Notes under the pieces: generated by a model
What the model saw: only the letters and a program-made list of their open reading frames with translations
Databases searched by the model: none
Told to the model about the DNA's origin: nothing
Program-made: the position numbers and the translations under genes
Shown: piece after piece, positions 36,548 through 45,660 of the stretch
How positions within the stretch are numbered: the stretch's first letter is position 1
Layout of the letters: each line of letters begins with the position of its first letter
Source: UBA685 sp049890115
GTDB taxonomy: Bacteria; Pseudomonadota; Alphaproteobacteria; Puniceispirillales; Puniceispirillaceae
Assembly: GCA_049890115.1 (NCBI GenBank)
Contig: JBMHCC010000002.1
Location: 1 to 64,000, forward strand
DNA: 64,000 nucleotides
Direction: 5' to 3'

Positions 36548-37858
36548 TTGGGAACTGATTATTTTGACCATAGTCAGATAGCACAACCAGCTATTGTCAT
36601 TCAGCCGCTGGTGAAAAGCTGGCGATTGCCGCGCGAGGCAGATATCATGCTTGCGGAAGCCATTGGGCTTGCTGAGGCTATTAATTTAGAAGTGGTGCAT
36701 TCTGATATTTTATCACTACAAGCCCCGCAAGCTGCCACTTTCTTGCGTGCTGGTCAGGTTGAAAACATCCATGATCATGCCGAAAATTATGATGATATGC
36801 TTGTCATTGTAAATGCCTCTTTGACACCTGTGCAACAACGCAACCTAGAGACAAAGCTGCATTGTAAAGTCATTGATAGAACAGCTCTTATCCTTGAGAT
36901 TTTTGGTGCTAGAGCCAGCACACATGCTGGCAGGCTGCAAGTGGAATTAGCAGCGATGATGTTTCAACGCTCGCGTCTTGTGCGTTCCTGGACACATCTA
37001 GAGCGTCAAAGAGGTGGCGGCGGCTTTCTGGGTGGACCAGGGGAGCGCCAAATTGAGCTCGATCGCCGTATGCTGATGGATAGGGTGGTGCGCATTAAAG
37101 CAGAATTAAAAGATGTGCAACGCACCCGCCATTTACAACGACGCAATCGCAGCCGCAGTGAAACGCCAACTATCGCGCTGGTTGGTTATACCAATGCTGG
37201 CAAATCAACCTTATTTAACAGGCTAACAGGCGCAGATGTCCTATCAAAGGATATGCTATTTGCGACCCTTGATCCGACCATGCGTCAAACAGAGCTGCCA
37301 TCTGGCCAGACGATTGTGCTAGCAGATACGGTTGGGTTCATTAGCCAGCTGCCAACCGAACTTGTCGAGGCATTTAAATCCACCCTAGAAGAGGTCGTAG
37401 AGGCTGATATTTTACTTCATGTTCATGATGCCTCATCACCTGTTTTATTTGAAGAAGCATCAGATGTGCGTTCTGTATTGCATGATATTGGCCTGCCAGA
37501 AAACAGGCTTGAAGATGATGTCATCCATGTCATGAATAAAAGTGATATCAGGGATGATGAGATGACAGATGCCATCACAAATGAATTTGCCAATGCACAA
37601 TTCACATCTGCCGTAACAGGTGAGGGTCTTGATGATTTATTGCGTGTGATAGACCAGCATCTGGCATCAGATAGTGCGGTTATCACTGTTACTCTGCCAC
37701 CACAAGCAGGCCAGGCAAGAGCCTGGCTTTATGAGCGTGGTGATATCCAAGATGATAGTTTTGATGAAACAGGCACCCAGCATATGGCGGTGCGTCTGCG
37801 CCGCTCAGATATTGCCCGTTTTGAAAGGCAATTTACCGATATTGCCTTTGTGCTTTAA
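36548..37858 (+). CDS. hflX: Ribosome-splitting GTPase HflX
   Basis: The 436-residue protein has the HflX N-terminal domain, the glycine-rich linker QRGGGGFLGGPGERQIELDRR near residue 155 and a GTPase domain. G1 is GYTNAGKSTLFN near 215, G3 is DTVGFISQLP near 260 and G4 is MNKSD near 328. HflX splits stalled 70S ribosomes after heat or antibiotic stress. The start is probably TTG 36548, because AGGA lies 7 bases upstream and no ATG fits. Unlike in many proteobacteria, hfq is not next door. Its stop overlaps the convergent PCuAC gene by 4 bases. Confidence 0.94.
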   Translation: MGTDYFDHSQIAQPAIVIQPLVKSWRLPREADIMLAEAIGLAEAINLEVVHSDILSLQAPQAATFLRAGQVENIHDHAENYDDMLVIVNASLTPVQQRNLETKLHCKVIDRTALILEIFGARASTHAGRLQVELAAMMFQRSRLVRSWTHLERQRGGGGFLGGPGERQIELDRRMLMDRVVRIKAELKDVQRTRHLQRRNRSRSETPTIALVGYTNAGKSTLFNRLTGADVLSKDMLFATLDPTMRQTELPSGQTIVLADTVGFISQLPTELVEAFKSTLEEVVEADILLHVHDASSPVLFEEASDVRSVLHDIGLPENRLEDDVIHVMNKSDIRDDEMTDAITNEFANAQFTSAVTGEGLDDLLRVIDQHLASDSAVITVTLPPQAGQARAWLYERGDIQDDSFDETGTQHMAVRLRRSDIARFERQFTDIAFVL

Positions 37859-38364
37859 TGCTTATGGGAATGGCCTGAATGATCATTATGAGATGAATGA
37901 TCATCATGCTTTGCTGATTTTTTACCGCTTAATGAGATGGTGTCAGCTTGCAAAGTGATTGTGCCTGCTGTTTCAAATTGAAAGGTGATCTGATAAGAGC
38001 CACCTAATTTAATCGGCTCTTTTAGTCCCATAAACATCAGATGATTACCGCCCTTTTGCAATGTCGCCATGCCACCTGCTGGGATGATAATGCCATCTGC
38101 TAGCGGGCGCATTTTCATCACATCGCCAACTAGTTTCATTTCATGAATTTCTGACTTTTTGGCAAAGTCAGCATTAATGCTAATTAAGCGCTCATCGCTA
38201 TCACCATGATTATGGATGGTAACATAAGCTGCTGTCGCACCAGCTTGTGATGTGGTGGCTCTGATAACAAGATCTGTTATCTTTAGATGCTGCTCACCAG
38301 CCTCTGCTAGTGTTATTTTGCTAAAACAAAGTAATAAAATACTGGCAAAAAATAGAGCTCTCAT
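37855..38364 (-). CDS. Periplasmic copper chaperone PCuAC
   Basis: The 169-residue protein has a signal peptide (MRALFFASILLLCFSKITLA) and the copper-binding pattern H-M, M, H-M: HEMKLVGDVMKMRP then GGNHLMFMGL (about residues 73-116). PCuAC delivers Cu(I) to the CuA/CuB centres of cytochrome oxidase. The C-terminus is a histidine-rich tail (KHDDHSSHNDHSGHSHKH) that could hold further Cu(II). A GTG at 38379 is an alternative start; ATG 38364 is preferred because AAAGAG lies upstream and it starts the signal peptide. Confidence 0.9.
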   Translation of the reverse strand: MRALFFASILLLCFSKITLAEAGEQHLKITDLVIRATTSQAGATAAYVTIHNHGDSDERLISINADFAKKSEIHEMKLVGDVMKMRPLADGIIIPAGGMATLQKGGNHLMFMGLKEPIKLGGSYQITFQFETAGTITLQADTISLSGKKSAKHDDHSSHNDHSGHSHKH

Positions 38365-38499
38365 CAGGGTCTCTTTCACGATAATTTGGCAAATTGTGAC
38401 GGCATATTAGCGAAGAAGAAGGTGAAGATAAATGGAAAATCTGCTATCCTTGTGACATTTTATGGAATGAAATAGCGGCAATAATAAGGAACTGACCCA

Positions 38500-39345
38500 A
38501 TGGTGGATGGCTCAAAAAAGACGATTTTAATAACTGGCTGTTCATCTGGTATCGGCCTTGATAGTGCGCTGCGTCTGCAAAAAGAAGGCTGGCAGGTTTT
38601 TGCCACTTGCCGCAATCAAGATGATGTTCAGCGCCTATCAGAAGATTATGGGCTGACTAGTTTGCGCCTTGATTATGAAGATGCCACTAGCATTGATGAG
38701 GCAGTATCTGCGATTTTAGAGCAAACAGGCGGGCGGCTGGATGCGCTATTTAATAATGGTGCCTATGCGGTGCCAGCTGCGGTTGAAGATTTACCAGTGG
38801 CAGCATTGCGGGCCAATTTTGAAGCGAATTTTTTTGGCTGGCATCATCTAACTTGCCAGATAATCCCAGTGATGCGGGCACAAGGGTCAGGTCGTATCAT
38901 CCAAAATTCATCTGTATTAGGGTTTGCCGCATTACGGTATCGCGGCTCTTATAATGCGACGAAATTTGCTTTAGAAGGGCTGACAGATACGATGCGCCTT
39001 GAGCTTTATGGCTCTGGCATTGATGTGGTGTTAATAGAGCCTGGCCCTATTCGCACCATGATAAGAGAGAAATCATATCCCCAATTTTTAAAATGGATAA
39101 CGGTAAAAGGCAGTGCTCATGAAGGGCTTTATCGCAAAGCGCTTATCCCACGCTTGACAGCTATTAATCCGCCGCCAGATAGATTTGAATTAGGCCCAGA
39201 GGCTGTTACAGACGCTGTTTTACATGCGCTGAATGCCAAAAAGCCAATGATACGATATCGCATCACAACTGCCACCACATTGATGATGCTAGCAAAAAGG
39301 CTTTTTTCATCTCCTATGATGGACAGATTATCTAGGCGCATTTAA
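38500..39345 (+). CDS. Short-chain dehydrogenase/reductase
   Basis: The 281-residue SDR has the nucleotide-binding motif TGCSSGIGLDSA (residues 13-24), NNGAY near 88, the catalytic Ser in IIQNSSVLGF near 133 and YNATK (Tyr, Lys) near 150. The length and the C-terminal extension resemble the classical retinol-dehydrogenase-like subgroup. The substrate is unknown. AAGGA lies upstream of the ATG. It stands between the convergent PCuAC and the persulfide dioxygenase without clear operon links. Confidence 0.87.
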   Translation: MVDGSKKTILITGCSSGIGLDSALRLQKEGWQVFATCRNQDDVQRLSEDYGLTSLRLDYEDATSIDEAVSAILEQTGGRLDALFNNGAYAVPAAVEDLPVAALRANFEANFFGWHHLTCQIIPVMRAQGSGRIIQNSSVLGFAALRYRGSYNATKFALEGLTDTMRLELYGSGIDVVLIEPGPIRTMIREKSYPQFLKWITVKGSAHEGLYRKALIPRLTAINPPPDRFELGPEAVTDAVLHALNAKKPMIRYRITTATTLMMLAKRLFSSPMMDRLSRRI

Positions 39346-39394
39346 GGTTAACCATATATGTGTCATTGCTATCGTGAATAAAGGATGATCCCAC

Positions 39395-40411
39395 ATGATC
39401 TTTCGGCAATTATTTGAACCCATCTCATCAACCTATACCTATCTGATTGCAAGCCGCCATGGCGGTGAAGCCTTGCTGATAGATCCTGTATTTGAAAAAA
39501 CAGAGCGCTATCTTCAGCTATTAGAAGAATTAGATTTAAAATTGGTTAAAGTCATTGATACCCATGTTCACGCTGATCATATCACGGCAATGGGTGCGCT
39601 GCGTGATCATACAAATTGCGTCACAGTTATGGGTGAGCAAAGTCCTGTTGATGTGGTCTCTATGCGCGTGACAGATGGCGAGCGTGTGACGATTGAAGGG
39701 ATTAATTTAACAGCCCTCTATACCCCTGGTCATACAGATGACAGCTATTGTTTCCAGATGAATGATCGGATTTTCACAGGTGATACATTGCTGATACGCG
39801 GCACTGGCCGCACTGATTTTCAAAATGGTGATGCAGGTGCGCAATATGATTCCCTTTTTGGCAGATTGCTGAAGATGCCAGAGCAGACATTGATATATCC
39901 TGCCCATGATTACAAAGGTGATACAGTGTCAACCATTGCTGAGGAAAAGGCCTATAATCCGCGCCTTCAGGTATCATCAAAACAAGCTTATATAGAGCTG
40001 ATGAATAATCTGAATTTGCCAAATCCAAAGATGATGGATGTGGCTGTTCCTGAAAATATCAAAATGGGTATCGCACTTGATCAACAACGCTCTGTGAATT
40101 CTATAACAGCAAGTGAGCTGGCAACATTATCAGATGATGATTATGTGCTTGTTGATTTACGTGAAGATAGCGAGCGGGTTCGTCATGGGACGATACACAA
40201 TGCGATACACGCCCCCTATAGCCAATTTGACCGACAAATTGCCAGCCTGTCAGTCTTTGGCAATAAGATGGTGATTTTCTATTGTGCTGCTGGTGAACGT
40301 TCAACTATGGCAGTTCGCATAGCTGCTGAAAAGGGGCTAGAGAATGCGGCTCATTTGCCAGGTGGTTTTACCGCATGGAAACAGTCTGGCCAGCCTATAT
40401 CAGCTTGCTAA
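39395..40411 (+). CDS. Persulfide dioxygenase (ETHE1-like) fused to rhodanese
   Basis: The 338-residue protein has an N-terminal metallo-beta-lactamase domain with THVHADHITA (metal ligands, near residue 56), TPGHTDDSY, IFTGDTLLIRGTGRTDF and YPAHDYKG, all typical of ETHE1/Blh persulfide dioxygenases. A C-terminal rhodanese domain (about residues 235-338) has the active-site loop YCAAGERS with its cysteine. Such PRF fusions oxidise glutathione persulfide and pass sulfur to or from thiosulfate. The fusion suggests a role in sulfide detoxification. It overlaps the convergent FMN enzyme by 4 bases. Confidence 0.92.
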   Translation: MIFRQLFEPISSTYTYLIASRHGGEALLIDPVFEKTERYLQLLEELDLKLVKVIDTHVHADHITAMGALRDHTNCVTVMGEQSPVDVVSMRVTDGERVTIEGINLTALYTPGHTDDSYCFQMNDRIFTGDTLLIRGTGRTDFQNGDAGAQYDSLFGRLLKMPEQTLIYPAHDYKGDTVSTIAEEKAYNPRLQVSSKQAYIELMNNLNLPNPKMMDVAVPENIKMGIALDQQRSVNSITASELATLSDDDYVLVDLREDSERVRHGTIHNAIHAPYSQFDRQIASLSVFGNKMVIFYCAAGERSTMAVRIAAEKGLENAAHLPGGFTAWKQSGQPISAC

Positions 40412-41553
40412 AATGGGCTGTGGCGCAGGATATCCCTTGTGACATTATGAATGTCACGGTGACCACAAAGTGCCATAGTCATATCAAGTTCTTTATGAAT
40501 GATCTCTAGCGTTTTACGAACACCAGCTTTGCCTTGTGCGCCAAGGCCATATAAAAAGGCGCGCCCAATGAGCGTTCCTTTTGCACCAAGTGCAACGGCT
40601 TTTAACACATCTTGACCTGAGCGGATACCGCCATCCATCCAGATTTCAATATCATCACCAACAGCAGCCACAATTTCAGGCAATATAGCGATTGAGCTAT
40701 CAGCACCATCTAGCTGGCGTCCGCCATGATTTGATACAATCAAGGCATCAGCGCCTGAAGCTGCTGCCATTTTCGCATCTTCAGCATCTAGAATGCCTTT
40801 GATAATCAGCTTGCCGCCCCACATATCTTTAATGCGTTTAACCGCATCCCAATCAAGGCGCAAATCAAATTGCTCACTGACCCAGCTTGACAGAGATGAC
40901 ATATCAGACACACCTGTGGCATGACCTTGAATATTGCCAAAATAGCGGCGCTTTGTGCCAAGCATACCAAGACACCAGCTTGGCTTTGTTGCCATATTCG
41001 CAATGTTTTTCAATGTTAATTTTGGCGGTGTTGTCAGCCCATTTTTCACATCTTTGTGACGCTGGCCTAAAATCTGTAGATCAAGTGTGAGCATCAAAGC
41101 CGAACAGCCAGCTGCCTTGGCACGTTCAATCAGGCGTCTAGAGAAATCAAGATCACGCATCACATAAAGCTGAAACCAAAACGGCTCAGGACTATTATCT
41201 GCCACATCTTCAATAGAGCAAATTGACATGGTTGATAGCGTAAATGGCACGCCAAATTCGCCAGCAGCTTGAGCTGCTAATATTTCACCATTCGCATGTT
41301 GCATGCCTGTTAAGCCTGTTGGTGCTAATGCAACTGGCATAAAGGCATCTTGGCCAATCATCTTGGTAGCTGTTGTACGATTTGACATATCAACGGCGAC
41401 ACGTTGGCGTAACATTATCCGGTCAAAATCACTTTCATTTTTGCGATAGGTCTGTTCTGTCCATGCCCCTGAATCTGCATAGTCATAAAACATCTTTGGC
41501 ACGCGCTTTCGTGCGAGATTTTGCAAATCATCAATCGTGGTAATGACACTCAT
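40408..41553 (-). CDS. FMN-dependent alpha-hydroxy-acid dehydrogenase (L-lactate dehydrogenase-like)
   Basis: The 381-residue protein has the LldD family features: PVALAPTGLTGMQHANGE near residue 73, LTLDLQILGQR near 158, and the catalytic histidine in SNHGGRQLDGADSS near 258, followed by the FMN phosphate site DGGIRSGQDVLKA. Members oxidise L-lactate, glycolate or mandelate with quinone or oxygen as acceptor. No lutABC or lldP neighbour fixes the substrate. GAGGG lies upstream of the ATG. Confidence 0.9.
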   Translation of the reverse strand: MSVITTIDDLQNLARKRVPKMFYDYADSGAWTEQTYRKNESDFDRIMLRQRVAVDMSNRTTATKMIGQDAFMPVALAPTGLTGMQHANGEILAAQAAGEFGVPFTLSTMSICSIEDVADNSPEPFWFQLYVMRDLDFSRRLIERAKAAGCSALMLTLDLQILGQRHKDVKNGLTTPPKLTLKNIANMATKPSWCLGMLGTKRRYFGNIQGHATGVSDMSSLSSWVSEQFDLRLDWDAVKRIKDMWGGKLIIKGILDAEDAKMAAASGADALIVSNHGGRQLDGADSSIAILPEIVAAVGDDIEIWMDGGIRSGQDVLKAVALGAKGTLIGRAFLYGLGAQGKAGVRKTLEIIHKELDMTMALCGHRDIHNVTRDILRHSPF

Positions 41554-42060
41554 TATTAACCCTCAATTTCAATCAAGCCATGCTAGCTAAGCTCACATTA
41601 ACTAAGCATAGATTTAGCCCTTTTTATGCCAGATTGCCAGCTATGGGTTGTGGCTTTTTTTATCAAGAGGAAAGGGGGTGGCCGAAAATTGACACCAGGG
41701 CTGTAATTATGCTAGGTCAAGCGAGGGAAATCGGGGAATTATGATGTTTGTTATTACAGAACTAAACAAGCAAACTGGTGAGACTAAAACCGTCGCACGG
41801 TTTGATAATGAAGATGATGCGCATAATTTCTGGCGCCAAATTGCATTTGAAAATATTGACCATGCCCATTTATGGCATCGCTTAGAACGTGATGAAGACG
41901 CTGCCTAATAGGCAGATCTTGCCAGAAGTTATCAGCGCCTACCATTAGCACTAGCTTTGATGTTTTGCGCCTTTACTAGCTTTACAAAATAGGCTGAAAT
42001 CTTCCATGATTGGATAGGATTTTGGAACCAATGAGACTTGTGTAAAGATAGAAGGCTAGA
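41554..42060. other. Gap around the small gene at 41741
   Basis: Apart from the small gene at 41741-41908, the DNA holds the leader of the minus-strand FMN enzyme and a seven-T run (about 41655) after a weak GCCA...TGGC stem that might be a terminator. The stretch 41909-42060 shows no frame or repeat that I can support. Confidence 0.4.
41741..41908 (+). CDS. Small acidic protein of unknown function (55 residues)
   Basis: A 55-codon frame starts ATGATG at 41741, with GGGG 4 to 7 bases upstream. It encodes MMFVITELNKQTGETKTVAR followed by a compact sequence with FDNEDDAHNFWRQ, HAHLWHRLE and an acidic end (RDEDAA). The sequence is evenly composed, shows normal codon use for this genome and looks like a small alpha/beta domain. 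I do not recognise a family. It stands alone in a 500-base gap between two oxidoreductase genes. Confidence 0.65.
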   Translation: MMFVITELNKQTGETKTVARFDNEDDAHNFWRQIAFENIDHAHLWHRLERDEDAA

Positions 42061-43416
42061 ATGGCATCCACTGATTTAAAATCACAGCTATCAGATGATC
42101 TCTTTTTATCAGGGGGTGATGTGCATGAGGCTTATGCCAAGGATTGGTCTGAATCCATTCCCCATTTGCCAGAAGTGGTATTACGGCCGCGCACAATAGA
42201 TGACCTTGTTATGATGATGCGCCTTGCCAATGAAACTGGTCAGCCATTGGTAACGCAAGGCGGCAGAACAGGTCTGGCAGGTGGTGCAACACCTCGTCAG
42301 GGGGAATATGCGCTTTCAACAGAACGCTTTACATCAATTTTAGATATTGATCCCATCGGCCGAACCATCACAGTCGAAGCAGGGGTGACTTTACAGCAAA
42401 TTCAAGAAGCAGCAGCCGAGCATGGCTTGCAATTTCCGCTTGATTTAGGGGCACGAGGCACTGCGACAGCAGGCGGTATCTCAGCAACTAATGCTGGCGG
42501 TAATCAGGTGATACGCTATGGCATGACACGCCAGCTTATTCTTGGCCTCAGCGCTGTTATGGCTGATGGCACAGTGATGGCACAGGATAATAAGCTGATT
42601 AAAAATAATGCTGGCTTTGATTTAAAACAGTTATTAATTGGCACAGAAGGCACATTAGGTGTCATTACCTCTGTGACTTTCCGTCTATTTCCCAAACAAG
42701 ATATTACCAAAACAGCGATTTGCGCAGCACGCAATTTTGACGCTGTCACAGATTTGCTGGCATTAGCCGATAAAAAGCTAAATGGGCTTTCGTCATTTGA
42801 AGTATTATGGCGTGATTATATGGATGAGATTGTTCATATTGTTGGCAAGCCTGAATTATTTGCGCAAAGCTATCCTTATTATGTTTTGATAGAGGCAGAA
42901 ACAGCAGAGGATACTGGCCTGTTTGAGCAGGTCATGATGGGCGCTGTTGAAGATGCTATTATCCAAGATGCCTTGCTAGCAGTGAATGAAAGCCAGCGTG
43001 CCAGTTTTTGGTCATATCGTGATGCGATTGCTGAGCTGATCTCAGATATGCAGCCAGCCATCAATTTTGATATTGGCATACCCATTACAAAAATGCGTGA
43101 TTTCACTGATGAAATTGGTGCCGAATTACGCCAGGATTTTGCTGGTATCAGGCTGGTGATTTTTGGTCATATTGGTGATGGAAACCTGCATATGTCAGCG
43201 ACCACAGGAAGCCAGTCGGATTGTGTTCTTATCGAAGAAAAAGTCTTTGAAAAAGCGACACAGATTGGCGGTACTATCACAGCTGAACATGGCATTGGTG
43301 TATTGAAAAAAGACTGGTTGCAAGAGTGCCGTTCTGGCGATGAAATCATGCTGATGCGGCGCTTGAAACAAATGCTTGACCCCAATAATATTTTGAACCC
43401 TGGCAGAGTGATTTAA
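42061..43416 (+). CDS. FAD-binding 2-hydroxy-acid dehydrogenase (GlcD/D-2-hydroxyglutarate dehydrogenase type)
   Basis: The 451-residue protein has a PCMH-type FAD domain (VTQGGRTGLAGGATPR near residue 63, GGISATNAGGNQVIRYGM near 139, IGTEGTLGVITSVTFRLFP near 202). A C-terminal FAD-oxidase domain carries the metal-site sequence IFGHIGDGNLHMS near 368 and TAEHGIGVLKK near 420. Enzymes of this kind oxidise D-lactate, glycolate or D-2-hydroxyglutarate. The iron-sulfur partners GlcE/GlcF are absent, which favours a single-subunit D-2-hydroxyglutarate or D-lactate enzyme. The substrate remains uncertain. Confidence 0.88.
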   Translation: MASTDLKSQLSDDLFLSGGDVHEAYAKDWSESIPHLPEVVLRPRTIDDLVMMMRLANETGQPLVTQGGRTGLAGGATPRQGEYALSTERFTSILDIDPIGRTITVEAGVTLQQIQEAAAEHGLQFPLDLGARGTATAGGISATNAGGNQVIRYGMTRQLILGLSAVMADGTVMAQDNKLIKNNAGFDLKQLLIGTEGTLGVITSVTFRLFPKQDITKTAICAARNFDAVTDLLALADKKLNGLSSFEVLWRDYMDEIVHIVGKPELFAQSYPYYVLIEAETAEDTGLFEQVMMGAVEDAIIQDALLAVNESQRASFWSYRDAIAELISDMQPAINFDIGIPITKMRDFTDEIGAELRQDFAGIRLVIFGHIGDGNLHMSATTGSQSDCVLIEEKVFEKATQIGGTITAEHGIGVLKKDWLQECRSGDEIMLMRRLKQMLDPNNILNPGRVI

Positions 43417-43425
43417 GGGCTTGGG

Positions 43426-43542
43426 TTAAGGTGTCTTGCTTTGGGTCAGGCCGCCTATCTGGCTAGTCGTCTTTTCTGCCCATATTGTTATGGCAACAAC
43501 CATAAGCGGTGCTTTTAAGAAAAAATTTGCTGGTAAAAGCAT
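43426..43542 (-). CDS. Possible small membrane protein (38 residues)
   Basis: On the minus strand, AGGA (43554-43551) lies 8 bases before an ATG at 43542. The 38-codon frame encodes a single hydrophobic segment (FFLKAPLMVVAITIWA) followed by a polar tail (EKTTSQIGGLTQSKTP). The good ribosome site and the membrane-protein pattern make a real small protein possible. It converges on the FAD dehydrogenase and is divergent from the GMC oxidoreductase. No family is recognised. Confidence 0.4.
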   Translation of the reverse strand: MLLPANFFLKAPLMVVAITIWAEKTTSQIGGLTQSKTP

Positions 43543-43612
43543 TCATAGTATCCTGTTCTCATAGACGTAAATAGCCATGATAAGATGGTAAGGGGTTAAG
43601 GCATTTTTGAAC

Positions 43613-45283
43613 ATGTCACAGTCAGATAAAATAAAACATGATTATATCATTATCGGGTCAGGTTCTGCTGGTTCGACAATCGCCTATCGGCTTGGCGCAG
43701 AGCCGCAAGCGCAGATTCTGGTTCTGGAATTTGGCAAATCAGATGCTGGTCCCTTCATTCAAATGCCTGCTGCCTTATCCTATCCGATGAATATGAAACG
43801 CTATGATTGGGGCTATCAGGCAGAAGCAGAAGATAGTCTTGATGGCAGGTCGTTAGTTTGCCCAAGAGGTAAGGTGATTGGCGGCTCTTCATCCATTAAT
43901 GGTATGATTTATGTCAGAGGTAATGCTGGTGATTATGATTATTGGCAGGAATCAGGTGCTGATGGCTGGTCTTATGCTGATATCTTGCCCTATTTCAGAC
44001 GTATGGAAACATCACATGGCGGTGAGGCACCTTGGCGCGGGACAGATGGCCCATTGCATATCACAAGGGGCCCGCGTGATAACCCACTTCATGATGCGTT
44101 TGTGAAGGCGTCTGAACAAGCAGGCTATAGCGCGACAGATGATTATAATGGTTATCGCCAAGAGGGAATGGGACCAGCTGATATGACTGTCTATAAGGGG
44201 CGTCGTTGGTCATCTGCCAATGCGTATTTGCGCCCTGCTATGGCGCGCGGCAATGTTGAGTTACGCAGCTCTGTTCTTGTTGATTGTTTGTTGTTTGATG
44301 GTAAGCGCTGTATTGGTGTGCGCTATCGCAAAGCTGGCAAAGTGATAGATGTATTTGCCAGAAAAGCTGTTATCTTATCAGCTGGGGCGATTGGCAGCCC
44401 GGCCATTCTGCAACGCTCTGGTATTGGTCCTGCTAAAATTCTAAAACAGGCTGGTATTGCGGTGCGTGCTGACAGGCCAGGTGTTGGCGCTAATCTGCAA
44501 GATCATCTAGAGGTATATTTTCAAATAGCCTGCAAGAAACCCATTACGCTTTATAAGCATCTTAATCTGTTCTCAAAAGCGATGATCGGTGCACAATGGC
44601 TATTTTTCAAAAAGGGTCTTGGCGCATCGAACCAATTTGAATCTCTTGGCTTTATTCGTTCTGATAAAGCTGTGCGTTATCCAGATATTCAATATCATTT
44701 CCTGCCAGTTGCTATTCGCTATGATGGCAAAGCACCTGCTGAAGGTCACGGCTTTCAGCTGCATGTCGGGCCAATGCGATCACAATCAAGAGGTCATGTC
44801 CATATCAGGGATGATAATCCTGAAACAGCACCTGAAATCCGCTTTAATTATCTATCACATAAAGATGATTTGCCAGATTTCAGAAAGGCTTTGCGCCTGA
44901 CCAGAGAGGTTTTGGCACAGCCAGCTTTTGATGAGTATCGTGGTCATGAAATACAGCCAGGTGATGATGCGACTTCTGATGAGGCACTTGATGCTTTTAT
45001 CCGCCAGCATGCTGAATCAGCCTATCACCCTTGCGGCACGTGCAAGATGGGGGCGATTGATGATCCGATGGCTGTTGTCGCACCTGATACATCTGTGATT
45101 GGTTTTGATAATCTATTTTGTGCTGATTCATCACTTTTTCCGCGCATCACCAATGGCAATTTAAATGCACCATCCATTATGACAGGCGAAAAAGCATCTG
45201 ATCACATAATGGGGCGTGCGCCATTGGCAAAAGCCAATGATATTCCTTTTGCCCATCCTCATTGGCAAACACAGCAGAGATAA
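43613..45283 (+). CDS. betA: GMC oxidoreductase, choline dehydrogenase-like
   Basis: The 556-residue flavoprotein has the FAD fold YIIIGSGSAGSTIAYRL near residue 11, the GMC signature GKVIGGSSSINGMIYVRGN near 85, and a C-terminal active site with ESAYHPCGTCKMG near 465 and the His/Asn region RITNGNLNAPSIMTGEKA. The HPCGTCKMG sequence is typical of BetA, which oxidises choline to betaine aldehyde. No betaine aldehyde dehydrogenase or betI is adjacent, so another alcohol is possible. ATG 43613 is chosen over TTG 43607. The YigZ-like gene follows 2 bases after the stop. Confidence 0.85.
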   Translation: MSQSDKIKHDYIIIGSGSAGSTIAYRLGAEPQAQILVLEFGKSDAGPFIQMPAALSYPMNMKRYDWGYQAEAEDSLDGRSLVCPRGKVIGGSSSINGMIYVRGNAGDYDYWQESGADGWSYADILPYFRRMETSHGGEAPWRGTDGPLHITRGPRDNPLHDAFVKASEQAGYSATDDYNGYRQEGMGPADMTVYKGRRWSSANAYLRPAMARGNVELRSSVLVDCLLFDGKRCIGVRYRKAGKVIDVFARKAVILSAGAIGSPAILQRSGIGPAKILKQAGIAVRADRPGVGANLQDHLEVYFQIACKKPITLYKHLNLFSKAMIGAQWLFFKKGLGASNQFESLGFIRSDKAVRYPDIQYHFLPVAIRYDGKAPAEGHGFQLHVGPMRSQSRGHVHIRDDNPETAPEIRFNYLSHKDDLPDFRKALRLTREVLAQPAFDEYRGHEIQPGDDATSDEALDAFIRQHAESAYHPCGTCKMGAIDDPMAVVAPDTSVIGFDNLFCADSSLFPRITNGNLNAPSIMTGEKASDHIMGRAPLAKANDIPFAHPHWQTQQR

Positions 45284-45285
45284 AA

Positions 45286-45642
45286 ATGCTCACAATTTTT
45301 GATTCTGTTATCAAAGATAAAGGTTCAAAATATGCTGTTTCAGGGGCAAAGGTGCATTCTAGAGAAGATATTGAGGCAGTCTTAAAAGAACTGAAAACCA
45401 ACCGAAAATTTGCCAAAGCAACTCATAATAGCTGGGGTGCTATTTTATCAGATGGCGGCTTTGTGAAACAAGATGATGGCGAGGCAGGCGCTGGTATGGT
45501 CATTTTGCGAATGCTTGAGCGTGAAAATCTGAGCGATCATCTTATCATCGTCACACGCTGGTATGGCGGCACCAAATTAGGCGGTGACCGATTCAGGCAT
45601 GTGCAAGAATGCGTGAAGCATTATCTTGCACATTATCGCTAA
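45286..45642 (+). CDS. YigZ/IMPACT-family protein (UPF0029 domain)
   Basis: The 118-residue protein carries the IMPACT N-terminal core: ATHNSWGAILSDGGFVKQDDGEAGAGMVILRML and the signature IIVTRWYGGTKLGGDRFRHV (residues about 83-102). It is shorter than the 200-residue YigZ and lacks the C-terminal ferredoxin-like domain, as in several alphaproteobacterial members. The molecular role of the family in bacteria is not settled. ATG 45286 is 2 bases after the GMC gene stop, so the two are likely co-transcribed. Confidence 0.85.
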   Translation: MLTIFDSVIKDKGSKYAVSGAKVHSREDIEAVLKELKTNRKFAKATHNSWGAILSDGGFVKQDDGEAGAGMVILRMLERENLSDHLIIVTRWYGGTKLGGDRFRHVQECVKHYLAHYR

Positions 45643-45660
45643 GCATTTCAGTTTCTGTGT

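Noticed and set aside
41625..41665. Terminator before the seven-T run
   Set aside because: The stem (GCCA...TGGC) is only four pairs long with a large loop, too weak to call.
41580..41744. 54-codon plus-strand frame before the small gene at 41741
   Set aside because: No ribosome site and a mixed composition. It covers the FMN enzyme leader and a possible terminator. Probably chance.
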